Below, piece after piece: positions 54,741 through 64,000 of a stretch of 64,000 nt of DNA. A program made the position numbers and the translations under genes. Numbering within the stretch: position 1 is the stretch's first letter; the number at the start of each line of letters is the position of its first letter. The DNA is taken from contig JASDFA010000018.1 in assembly GCA_035772735.1 (NCBI GenBank), positions 61,658,001 through 61,722,000 of the forward strand. The letters are read 5' to 3'. The notes beneath the pieces are model-generated. The model made no database searches. It had not been told where the DNA came from and saw only the letters and a program-made list of their open reading frames with translations. The DNA is from Datura wrightii (taxonomy: Eukaryota; Streptophyta; Magnoliopsida; Solanales; Solanaceae).

Positions 54741-56440
54741 TTATCCTCATTTTTCTTGGTCGTTCCTTGTGGATATGGAGGTGGAATTCTTGCTTCTTAA
54801 TCTTTGACATTGGGGACCTTCTTGACCTCATTCATATTCATATCATTCGAGGGAGTCAAATCAACTTCTCCCTCATCCTTCACTTCTTCATCATCACCAA
54901 CACTTGGAGTTTTTTTGCTCCTCTTCTAACACATCATCATCATTTGACCTTGGGGCAACAACATCTTTAGTCTTCATGCCCACATCACTCAATATCTTGC
55001 CACTCCTTGTCACGATTGCCATACAATGGCCATTGTTCTTTTGATTGGGAACAATGTCACTAGGGAATACACCTTTCATACGAGGGTTCCTTTTTGATGA
55101 CAAGTGGTTCTTTTGGGCTTCAAGGTGCTTGACTGAAGCTAGTGGGAACTCACTGTTTCGGTGATGTTAGACACCTCCCCTTTTAACTCTTTAACCCCAC
55201 TATCGGTGGATTCTACCTTCTTCGATACTCGAGACAACATGTATTCAATCATCGAGTTGCCAACATCAGTCACTCCATGCTTCCCTTGATATGCTTCCTC
55301 TTTTGGACGAGGCACATAGGGGTTATAACGTTGGTGATATCCCTCTCCTTCACGATCTTGATCTCTATTTCCCCGTCGATCATTTCTCTCCCCCCATCCT
55401 TGATTCTCACGGTTTGTGCAATCATGATTGTCATCCCTTGGGCACCAAGGGCCTTGATTGGCACCTTGATTCCTATTGCGAGAACACCCCACTTGGCCGG
55501 CCATGTATTTACAATCCTCTTCATATCTTGGTGGTGAAGCGTCATCATCAAATTGAGTATGGACTTGGGCACCTACAACATTCACACTCTCTACATTAGC
55601 TCTCATCACATGTTTCATCATTAACTCTAGCTGGGTTATCATTTTAGCAAGAGTTTCATGTATAGCCTCATCCCTTATCCTCATCTCAGCATGTATAATG
55701 TTGGTGCAACACCACTAGAAGATACCTCAACTTCTCTAGTATGCCATCCTTTATTGGTCTAAGTCATTCTATCAAGGAGTGCCTCGGCCACTCTATAGGG
55801 CTGATCCATGATGGATTCCCCAGCCAAATTATTTTTCTCAAACTTGTTGATAGAATCCACTAAATGATAAAAGCTCTGAAGTAGAACCCCTTCGGGAAAA
55901 CCATGGTTTGGGAAAATGTCAACCTTTCTCTTAAACCTCAACCATGCTTCATGGAGTTATTCCCCCGCAAGTTGTCAAAAATTATAAATACCATCCCTCA
56001 ACTGCAGAATCCTCGAAGGAAGGAAGAACCTGTTCAAAAATACTTTCGTGAGATCATTCCAATAGGTAATAGACCCGGGAGGCAACTTATCCAACCAAGT
56101 GGCGGCATCCCCTGTTAGTGAAAATGGGAAGAACCTCAATCTGATTAACCTTTGGCTTATATTTGCGATGTTGAAGGATTATAAAATCTCAAGGATGTTG
56201 CGAAGATACCGATTTATGTCCTCACTCGGCATTCCTCTGAAGAGCCCCTTCATTTGGAGTAAGTACAACATTGTTCTCATCACATGAAAATTTTCATTCC
56301 CTACAATAGGAGGTAGGCGAATGGCACCTGCTACATTGGGCATCATGGGATCATCATCCTCGTGATCCATATGCCCATCCACTGAACTTTCTCATTCTTG
56401 TGAGTATTGACTTATATCAAGATCAACCTAGATGGCACCA
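54741..56440 (-). pseudogene. Element E gag
   Basis: 56382-56179 is the N-terminal region (MPNVAGAIRLPPIVGNENF, then LQMKGLFRGMPSEDINRYLRN). Capsid pieces continue to 55941-55759 (FKRKVDIFPNHGFPEGVLLQ, DNLAGES-like, DQPYRVAEALLDRMT). 55684-55139 is a linker and Arg/Asn/Gly-rich nucleocapsid-like tail (DDDASPPRYEEDCKYMAGQV, NRNQGANQGPW, RRGNRDQDREG). 55103-54894 leads into protease (VTRSGKILSD). Stops and frame shifts separate the segments. Confidence 0.8.
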
Positions 56441-56521
56441 ATCACAAGAGTAAGGTCAAACCAACCAAGATGCAAAAATCAATTCAAGATAACAAACAAC
56501 TAAAGGCTATCATTCTATATT

Positions 56522-56538
56522 CCCCGGCAATGGTGCAA
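56522..56538 (-). other. tRNA-Asp primer site of element E
   Basis: Minus strand TTGCACCATTGCCGGGG versus TGGCGCCGTTGCCGGGG: 13 of 17 match. It sits a few bases from the LTR end and is the same primer type as the element at 1397-8996. Confidence 0.75.
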
Positions 56539-56542
56539 TTTT

Positions 56543-57976
56543 TGATAATTCCCAAATTCACTCGTCGCAAGGATGGAGTGTAAACAGTCCTCAACAAAAC
56601 AAATATACCCAATAAGTGTCAGGGTCGAATCCCATAGGAAATAGTAGTTGATCACACAAGAGTTGTCTATCAAATTGAAGTAACTTGAATCAATGTCTCA
56701 AAAACAATAAAAAAAAGATTGAGGGAATCACAACTTATCAATTTAACTACAATTCACACACAAAAATAAGGAAAAAGCGTATAAAATACCATAGGAGCAA
56801 ACTAGGGGTGGGATATTGAAGGGGAATCATTGGATTAGAATTACAAATTGCTCCTAGCAATACTCTATAATGTATTTAGCTGGGGGGCAGGTGACACTCA
56901 ATCTTTTTCAACCAATTAGGTGTCTTATGCCTTGGGTTATCTCAAACACCAAAATCCTTTTCACAACAACCACATCAACTTGGGTAAGAATCAAAATATT
57001 TCTAGATTTGATTCTTAATGGGTGTGTAACAATGGGTTTTGGCTGTCTCTAGCCCAACCTCAGATGATCAATATCCAATTATCCACTAGTGTTTCCTTAT
57101 CATACTCTAAATCCCTTTGTCAAGCAAAATTAAAATAAGTAAATACAACCCACATTTGCAACTATGAGTATTTGGATTAAAACTAAGAGGAAACACCAGA
57201 ATATACCAATTGAGTAAATCTAAGATCAATTAAACAATGCATAATCCAAATCAAACCCAATCATTCACACACCTCTAACTAGGAATTTAGCTATGCATGT
57301 AAGTAGAAGAAGGAATTGCATAAGTTAATAATTCAATATCTGTTCAACAAAATGAGTAAGAATATTCAAGCACAAGGTTCTACACTCCAATGGAGTTTTA
57401 TTCTACATTTTCAAAGAAGAAGATGAAGACTTCTCTCTCTACAATTCAGTTCAAAGAAACTTCACTCTACTTTCTATTCAATATTCAATATCAGAAATGA
57501 AATATTTAGTTCTCCTCCTTTCTAGAAAGGTACAAAAGTAGGGTACAAAATGCTCCTCTTTTTCTAAGCTAGATGCTTTCGCCCTTACCTGACGACCATC
57601 ACTTTCGAGTAACCGGCGGTTCGCCAGTGCTGATCCGCGATTTGTCGATCTGTCAAATCTGGTGTCTAGTAAGTTCTAGAGCATTCTGGCATTGGCACCA
57701 GTGATACACCGATGCTAATCCACTGTCGACCGGTAGGCGATCCTCTTTAGCACAATGAGCAGCTGCGGCCAGCCGACATTTCGCCGGTATCCATTGGTAG
57801 GGTGCCGGTCCTTATCTCATATTTCATGAATTTTGATCAATTTCATGCTTCCTATACTCAATTTAAATAACTGCAAAGAACAAGGAAAAAAGGCATAAAA
57901 TCACCTAAATGACTTGAAAACTAAACAAAAACTCATGTCTAGGAGCCTAATGAGTTGGTAAATTACCAACTCATCA
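56543..57976 (-). repeat. 5' LTR of element E
   Basis: 1434 bp; in element orientation it begins TGATGAGTTGGTAATTTACC at 57976 and ends near AATTATCA. It pairs with 38058-39497. GC-rich CGCCGGT motifs occur at 57600-57810. Confidence 0.9.
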
Positions 57977-58083
57977 ATTATGCGCTACGGGTGTGCACCA
58001 AAGGTGTATATGTCCAGCTAAGTCAGCTCAGGGTCCAGTGTGGCATTAGGTGCCAATTATGCTTCCCAGGGTGGGGCATGACA
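57977..58083 (+). repeat. Element D 3' LTR, part 2 (end)
   Basis: 107 bp matching the end of C LTR copy 2 in reverse (GTGTATATGTCCAGC, CCAGTGTGG, AGGTGCCAATTA) and ending GGTGGGGCATGACA. It completes the D LTR interrupted by E. What follows is element F in the opposite orientation. Confidence 0.8.
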
Positions 58084-58670
58084 CCAACTGCCCGTTAAAT
58101 TGATCGCGCAAGCCCTCAACATATCCTCTAGAGTATTAAAGGTCTACTCAGCCTGGCCATCTGTGTGCAATAGAATATTGTGTTGAGCTTAACTAGAGAA
58201 CCAAGTTCCTTTTGAAAGGACTTCCATAACTGCGAGGTAAACGGAGTACACCTGTTAAGAATGATAGACAAAGGAACCTACTGCAATCTGACTAACTTTC
58301 AGATGTACATCCTAGCATAATCCTTCACTGAATTTGTGGTCTTTACTTATAGGAAATGCACTGCCTTAGTCATCCCGTCTACGACCACCCAAATTGAATC
58401 ATGTTGTCTGTGCATACGAGGTAGACCTGTAATGAAATCCATGTTGGTCTCTTCACACTTCCAAGTAGGGATGCTAATGTCTTGAGTCATACCTCCCGGT
58501 CTCTGGTGTTCAACCTTCACCTGTTTTCATTAGGACACCTAGTAATAAATTCTGTGATATCCTTCTTCATGCCATTCCACGAATAGACTTCTCATAGATC
58601 ATGGCCTATCTTGGTGGCTCGTGGGTGGATGGAATACTTGGAGTATTGGGCTTCTGTTAATATGCGCTAC
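58084..58670 (-). pseudogene. Element F integrase fragment
   Basis: Catalytic-core pieces in several frames: VDGMTKAVHFL-like residues near 58350, a GLPRMHRQHDSIWVVV-like segment near 58410, and DMLRACAINLTGSW at the end. Stops are frequent. Truncated by D. Confidence 0.7.
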
Positions 58671-59400
58671 CTCAATTCATCCACACTTGGTAATGAAGCA
58701 CACCATCTCCCCCTTTGGAGAATGCTTCCACCTCCTTTTTGAGGACTGCTTCCTTCAACTTAAGTAGGACTAGGTCCTCATCTTTCTTTAACTTAACCCC
58801 CATCATAAAAGAGGACTCTATTCCATTTTGTACTATGACTTCACTCTCTTCCGAATCTACCAACCGGACACCTAACTGAGCTAGCTTGTGCACATCTCTT
58901 GCTAGCTCCTTTTCATCATCCTCAACATGAGAAACAGTCCCCATAGATAACCTACTGAGGGCATCAACCACTATATTGGCTTTGCTCGAGTGATATAACA
59001 CACTCATATCATAATCTTTCAACAATTCTAACCACCTCCTCTGACAGAGATTTGAATCCATTTGATTGAAGACATACTGTAAGCTCTTGTGGTCAGTGAA
59101 GATATCTAAGGGAACATCATAAAGATAGTGCCTCCAAATTCTCAAAGAAAATACAATCGCCGCTAGCTCAAGATCATGAGTCGGATAGTTCTTTTCATTA
59201 ATTTTGAGATGTTTGGAGGCATGTGTTATAACTTCTCCATGTTGCATTAGAACACACCCAAGGCAAATTCTGGAGGCATCACAATAGATTAGAAATCCAT
59301 CTGAACCTTCTGGCAGGGTCATGACTAGGGATAAAGTGAGCCGAATCTTTAACTCCCGAAAATTCTTGTCACATGCAATAGACTACTAGAACTTCACTTT
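58671..59400 (-). pseudogene. Element F RNase H and integrase N-terminal linker
   Basis: One long open frame of 216 codons (59322-58672). It has TLPEGSDGFLIYCDASRICL, NYPTHDLELAAIVFSLRIWR, FTDHKSLQYVFNQMDSNLCQ and SSKANIVVDALSRLSMGTVS, then an acidic linker. All expected RNase H residues in these motifs are present, making this the best preserved RNase H in the window. It is flanked by broken frames. Confidence 0.88.
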
Positions 59401-60120
59401 CTTTTGAGTTCGTCTGGTGAAAGGAGAGGCAATAGAGGAGAATCCTTCTATGAACTGTTTGTAATAACTGGCTAAGCCCAAGAAACTCCTGATGTCTGAT
59501 GGGGAAGTGTGTCTTGTCCAGTCCTTAACCGCTACTATCTTTCGAGGATCTACCTGAATAACCTCACTAGAGACAACATGACCGAGCTATGTCACTGATT
59601 TCATCAAAAACTCACACTTGCTGAACTTAGCGAAATACTAGCGGTCCTTGAGTCTACAAAACAATCCTTAGTTGGTCTGCATGTTCCTCATCTATACTAG
59701 AATAGAAAAGGATATCATCTATGAAGAAAATAGCAAACATGTCCAGGTACTACTTGAATACCCTATTCATCAAGTTCATAAAAGTTGCAGGAGCATTCAT
59801 TAGTCCAAAAGACATAACCATAAATTCGTAGCGATCATACCTAGTTCTGAAGGCTATTATCGAAATGTCACATTCTCTGACCCTGAGCTGATGGTATCCT
59901 TATTTTAGATCTATCTTGAAAATAATCTAGCACCCTAAAGTTAGTCGAGTAAGTCATTAATCCTGGGTAGGGGATATTTGTTCTTTATCGTGACTTTGTT
60001 CAATAACGGTAGTCGATACACATCCTGAGTGTACCGTCCTTATTGCACATGAATAACACTGAGGCACCCCACGGAGACTTACTAAGCCTAATGAATCCTT
60101 TGTCTAATAGGTCTTTCAAC
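59401..60120 (-). pseudogene. Element F reverse transcriptase
   Basis: RT is traceable in fragments: the FIDDILFYS catalytic box near 59730-59704 is intact, with MFAIF before it, VMSFGLMNAPATFMNLMNRV upstream, and an INDLLD segment near 59960. Numerous stops and shifts, so no open frame long enough stands alone. Confidence 0.75.
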
Positions 60121-60770
60121 TATTCTTTCAACTTATTAAGCTCAGCAAGAGCTATTCTGTAAGGAGGAATTATGATAGGTTGGGTATCTAGAAGAAGGTC
60201 TATGTCAAAGTCAATTTTCCTCTCGGGAGGGACTCTGGGAAGATCCTCGAGAAATACATCTGGAAACTTAATGACCACTTAACTGACTAAAGAGTTGGGA
60301 TTTCAGAACTAGAATACTTGACCCCTACTAAGTGATAAACATAGCCCTTTGAAATCATTTTCCTAGCCTTAAGGTAGAGATAAACTAACCTTTAGGTGCT
60401 GAAGTACTACCCTTCCACTCTAGGACTGGTTTATTATGAAACTGAAACTTAAAAACTCTTGTTCCACAATCAACTGAGGAATAAAAAGAAAGTAAACATT
60501 CCATGCCAAGAATGAAGTCAAAATCAACCATGTCTAACTTTACTAGGTCCACTGCAGTGACTTTCTGTAAGACTATGACATGGCAATTTTTGTATACCTT
60601 ACTGGCTATGACCGACATACCGGCAAGGGTAGACTGGGAATGGTTTTGAAAAAACTTCTAGACTAACATCAAATTGAACTACTACATAAGAATTCATGAA
60701 GGAAAGTATGGCTCCTAGATATAGTAATGCATATACATCTATGTGAAAAAGGCATAACATACCAGTGACT
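60121..60770 (-). pseudogene. Element F protease (active-site Asp replaced by Tyr)
   Basis: 60618-60385 covers the middle (VTAVDLVKLDMVDFDFILGM, VFKFQFHNKPVLEWKGS). Upstream, the catalytic triplet reads Y-L-G in ALLYLGAILSF near 60720, where element A still has Asp. The RT linker with DFDIDLLLDTQPI is near 60210. Confidence 0.8.
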
Positions 60771-61958
60771 ACATCAGATGAGTTCTCCTGGTCCTAGAGA
60801 GAGGATAGGGAATAGAGGCGATTCTAGCGCTAACTTCCACATACACCTAAAGAAGTACCCTGCTAAGCTGGGTAACCCGTCAGAGCTGTTGATATAGTGG
60901 ATTAGGCCTTTGCCCGTCCAACTGCCGGGAAATCCCTTAACCTGTGACCTAGCTGGCCACAACTAAAGCAACCCTCATTGCACAAACGACACTCACCTAG
61001 ATTGTTCTTACTGCACTTAGGACATATTGGGAAAAAACTGCTAACAGAGATATAACTTTAAGACAAGGAGCCTTATCTCTACCATTTCGATCATTGTGGG
61101 GTCTGGAAGAAGAAGCACTGGCTGAAGAGGTTATAGAGGTATCTATTGCTATAGTGGGCGACTATCACTGCCCGATCTCTGCTGTGAATACTCGAATTTA
61201 TTGGTCCTTGTTCACTTAATTTGATTTTCCATTTCTTTCAATTTCTCTACCTCTATCTATTGTGCATGGATTATATGCCTGGAGATGTCCATGTCACTAA
61301 TGAGAATGGCAGTCCTGCACTCACTAACCACCAAGTATAGGAGTCCATTTACAAATCGCGCAGGCCCTCGGCTCGGCGACCATCTTCGGAGCATATTTTG
61401 ACAGTTGAGTTAACTTTAAGGTGTACTCTTACACCATCATGTTAATCTGTTTCAAATTGACAAACTCTGCGGCCTTTGCTTCCCTTAACTCCTGGGGAAA
61501 GAACATGTCTAGAAACACATTCAAAAACTCATTACACTCCACCAGACCTACACCAACCTGTCTCCCCTATTTCCATTGCCTGTACCATATCTGAGCCACT
61601 CCTTTTAGCTAATAAGCACTAAATCTACACTTTCGATAGATGTAACACCTATGATTTTGGTGATCTTCTAAACCTCTTCAATAAAATTTTGTGGGTCCTC
61701 ATATACCTTTGAATCATAAAATTCTGAGGGATTCATCCGAGTAAAGTCCCCGACTCTAGCAGAATTTGTAGGTCCATTCGTGTTGGCAGTTACTATGGCC
61801 TGCTGGTTGGCCTGATTGGTCACAGCCTGAGCGAGCATCTGAATAGCGGCGCCGATCTCAGCATGTATTTCCTGATCATTCTGAGGGATTGTTGGAGTTG
61901 GTGGGGCTTGTTAGTTGGCGTTACCGTTCCTCCTTATGTTTACTCTTCTGGGAGGCAT
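60771..61958 (-). pseudogene. Element F gag
   Basis: ATG at 61958 starts MPPRRVNIRRNGNAN, followed by AEIGAAIQMLAQAVTNQANQ and MNPSEFYDSKVYEDPQNFIE. The capsid is followed in pieces. Near 61030-60930 is a two-knuckle stretch (CPKCSKNNLGEC, then CFSCGQLGHRLRDF, the last Cys now Phe). Stops and shifts throughout. Confidence 0.8.
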
Positions 61959-62157
61959 TGTCACACAAAACGATAGAGCACGAGTTAGAAGGACATTTTA
62001 GAGTTTCATACTCTACTCACATTAAGAATCAAGAAGAAAAGAAAATTTTCCTAAAAACTCCTTGTAGCCTCTGTCTCATAATTGTGGCATGCTTCACACC
62101 CGTAAACAAGAATATACTTGATGTGGCTTTTAGACACCCTAGGACACTCTAAACCTT

Positions 62158-62175
62158 ATACTCTAATACCAAGTT
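62158..62175 (-). other. Initiator-tRNA-Met primer site of element F
   Basis: Minus strand AAACTTGGTATTAGAGTA next to the LTR end; the plant consensus is TGGTATCAGAGC. Confidence 0.75.
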
Positions 62176-64000
62176 TGTCACGACCCGAATCTACACCCTG
62201 GACGTGACACAGTGCCTAAAGTCGCAAATGACTCCAAGATAATCCATGGAATAGAATAATTCTATCATACTACACTTTATAAGAAATCTTGAGCGGAAGC
62301 TATTTGTAAACAAACAAAACATTCTTTCACTAGCAAAGATAAAATCCGATAAAATGCTGAAATTTCAAAAAATACTGAGACTCAGGCTGAAACTAACACA
62401 CTCTGTCTGAAAGCCTTCTAGAATTGATAAATTGTTGGGATAGATCCCCAACTAACTCCAAAATCTGTAAATTAGAAATAAAAACACAACTAAAATAATA
62501 AAGCTACTCTGGTTCTCAAAAGATGAGGTCTCACCACTGAAAGCTATCGGATATCGCTAGACGAAGCCCAAACATGACCTTGAGACTGGGTACCTGAGCC
62601 TATATCATAAAATTATATAGCATATAGAGAGTATGCGATCAGTACTTGGAATGTACTCAATATGTGAGATAAACAATAAAACATAAGAATGCTGGTAATT
62701 CATAAACTATACTAATATGACATACAATGACCATGTATAAATCATAAGTACTGAAAGAGTTTGAATACCTGATAAAAATAATGTAAGAACTGATAAGCTA
62801 AATTAAAGCCATAAGAATATCCTAAAATATGGAAGACCGAACTGGACTGAGGACTATTACTGTATTGTACTGTGGCAGTGCCTATTAACCAACATATAAC
62901 CACGTGAGCTATACGTGGAGTTCGATGTATATGACCCATCGAAGCCACTTTACCTTGCTAGGATATAGTGGATGAACTGTGTCATCACTATATGGGGTCT
63001 ACTCGGGCTAGTAACCTATGGTAGCATGTAGTTCTAGGAATCTAGGTGTGCCGAACCTTAGCCCACTCAGTGCTGAGTACAACTCCCAACTAAAATCCTA
63101 TCTATATCTAACTGAACCGATTAGCTCGAAACTGGTTTTCTAAAGCTAAGTTGGAACGACTTATCTAGAAGTGTCATGAGAGCCTAAGGACCTAATAATT
63201 GAAAATACTGAAACTCCTAATGGACTGATAAGTGGAAAACTGATAGACGGACATTTTGGGAAATATTAAGTGTACCCATGTTTTGTACATTTCTAACATT
63301 GAATTGAAAATATACATGCTGCAGACTATGCTCAAATAATAACCCATGGAAAATAGCAATTTAGACCAGTTTTTAAATTATGTAAAGTTCAACCCCAAAA
63401 TCATGCTAAAAATTCTAGGGTTGGAAAACATACTATGAGTACTAAGTCGAGAACATGAAAATCATATACTAGGGTGGCAAGAACTTGAAGAAAAAACTAA
63501 ATTTAGGGAACATTCCTAAGTTGTCTGAAAAGCCTTAATTCATAATTCCTATAGTGCTAGAGTAGATAAGATTTCTAAAGATGAAATTGGGGCACAAGGA
63601 TGAACGAATCCCCTTGGTGAATTCCCACATACCTAAAGGAAGAATCCCTAAGAAGAAGCCTGAATTTTTGCTACTGACGAAGAGCCCTAGTTCTTGTTTG
63701 ATAGTAAAGCCTTGGATTTTATGTACAACGTTCTAAAAGTTTATGTGGAGAATGATGGAAGAGAACTATTTAATCCTATAAATCCTTTTAAAATATTCCT
63801 AAAACGACATAGTTTAGTGGATAAAAGAGTGGGAAGATATGAAAATAACCTTGGGAAAAACATATAGAAATTTGCGATTTGGTGCCGCTGTACATCTAAC
63901 GGCCAAAGTGATGGGCCATCACTAGCTTAAAAATCTGTCATCTCTACCATTGCCCTTAAGAAGAAAGGCCCAAAACTCTTTCCCAAGTGACAACCACTAT
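62176..64000 (-). repeat. 5' LTR of element F (partial, runs off the window)
   Basis: Reading plus it starts TGTCACGACCCGAATC, the end of the LTR in element orientation, and is at least 1.8 kb. No palindrome cluster is seen in the visible part. No gene inside. Confidence 0.75.

Larger units (their letters stand above)
38058..57976 (-). mobile_element. Element E: Athila/Tat-group element with gag, protease and an extra ORF, no pol
   Basis: Minus orientation: 5' LTR 56543-57976, tRNA-Asp PBS, gag, protease (split by element G), a non-coding stretch, ORF2 (42918-41473), a non-coding stretch, PPT, 3' LTR 38058-39497. Without G the element is about 10.5 kb. RT, RNase H and integrase are not found between protease and ORF2. 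It lies within element D's LTR: left flank CTTGATTTT... and right flank ATTATGCGCTAC align as one continuous piece with C LTR copy 2 (CTTGATTATGTGTTGC in reverse). The TSD is too worn to call (ATTTT/ATTAT). Confidence 0.8.
58084..64000 (-). mobile_element. Element F: chromovirus, 5' part (integrase fragment to 5' LTR)
   Basis: Minus orientation: partial 5' LTR (62176 to the window end), PBS, gag, protease, RT, RNase H and integrase up to 58084, where the end of D's LTR interrupts it in the integrase core (DMLRACAINLTGSW). The remaining 3' part of F is not recognisable in this window. The LTR start (TGTCACGACCCGAATCTACA, reading plus) differs from that of G beyond the first dozen bases, so F is a separate family. 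Confidence 0.85.

Noticed and set aside
55277..55599. Plus-strand frames over gag of element E
   Set aside because: Shadows of the Arg/Asn/Gly-rich gag tail on the minus strand.
1..64000. tRNA, rRNA or snRNA genes
   Set aside because: I saw no convincing A/B box pairs with a cloverleaf or rRNA-like blocks by eye; the tRNA-like matches are retroelement primer sites. A tRNAscan-type run would be decisive.

Overview
This window is a block of nested, decayed LTR retrotransposons with one integrated pararetrovirus. I found no convincing host gene, tRNA or rRNA. Plant-type Ty3/gypsy lineages, a tRNA-Asp primer site, TAG-rich decay and an integrated caulimovirid point to a plant, most likely a nightshade (Solanaceae). 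The species cannot be read from the sequence, and the family assignment is inference. The letters A to G are my own labels.

Layout. (1) 1-11809 is element A, a minus-strand chromovirus (Tekay/Del-like) cut by the window start. Its gag is split by a complete 7.6 kb Athila-like element at 1397-8996, with two LTRs, a tRNA-Asp PBS and TSD TCTAC. (2) 11810-17432 is the 3' half of element B, a plus-strand chromovirus related to A. A's LTR abuts B's protease/RT region. (3) 17433-35104 is a minus-strand series of long-LTR chromovirus copies (C): LTR, internal, LTR, internal. The first C LTR is split by a minus-strand endogenous pararetrovirus at about 19363-25988. (4) 35105-38057 and 57977-58083 are the 3' end of D, a plus-strand element related to C. 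(5) D's LTR is split by E (38058-57976), a minus-strand Athila/Tat-group element with gag and protease, no recognisable RT, and an extra ORF before its 3' end. (6) E's protease is split by G (44983-54377), a full-length minus-strand chromovirus with TSD CCTAT. (7) 58084-64000 is element F, a minus-strand chromovirus that D appears to have entered and that runs off the window.

Relative order of insertion. Left stack: the C LTR is older than B, B than A, and A than the Athila-like element. Middle: the C LTR is older than the pararetrovirus. Right stack: F is older than D, D than E, and E than G. Every coding region is broken. Many stops are TAG where related copies have glutamine (CAG), as expected from deamination of methylated cytosine in silenced plant repeats. 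The most interesting items are two Athila-group elements that keep gag and protease but lack pol, a near unit-length pararetrovirus with its own TATA box, and a cluster of CCACGA-N-TCGTGG near-palindromes at the same place in the LTRs of three chromovirus copies.
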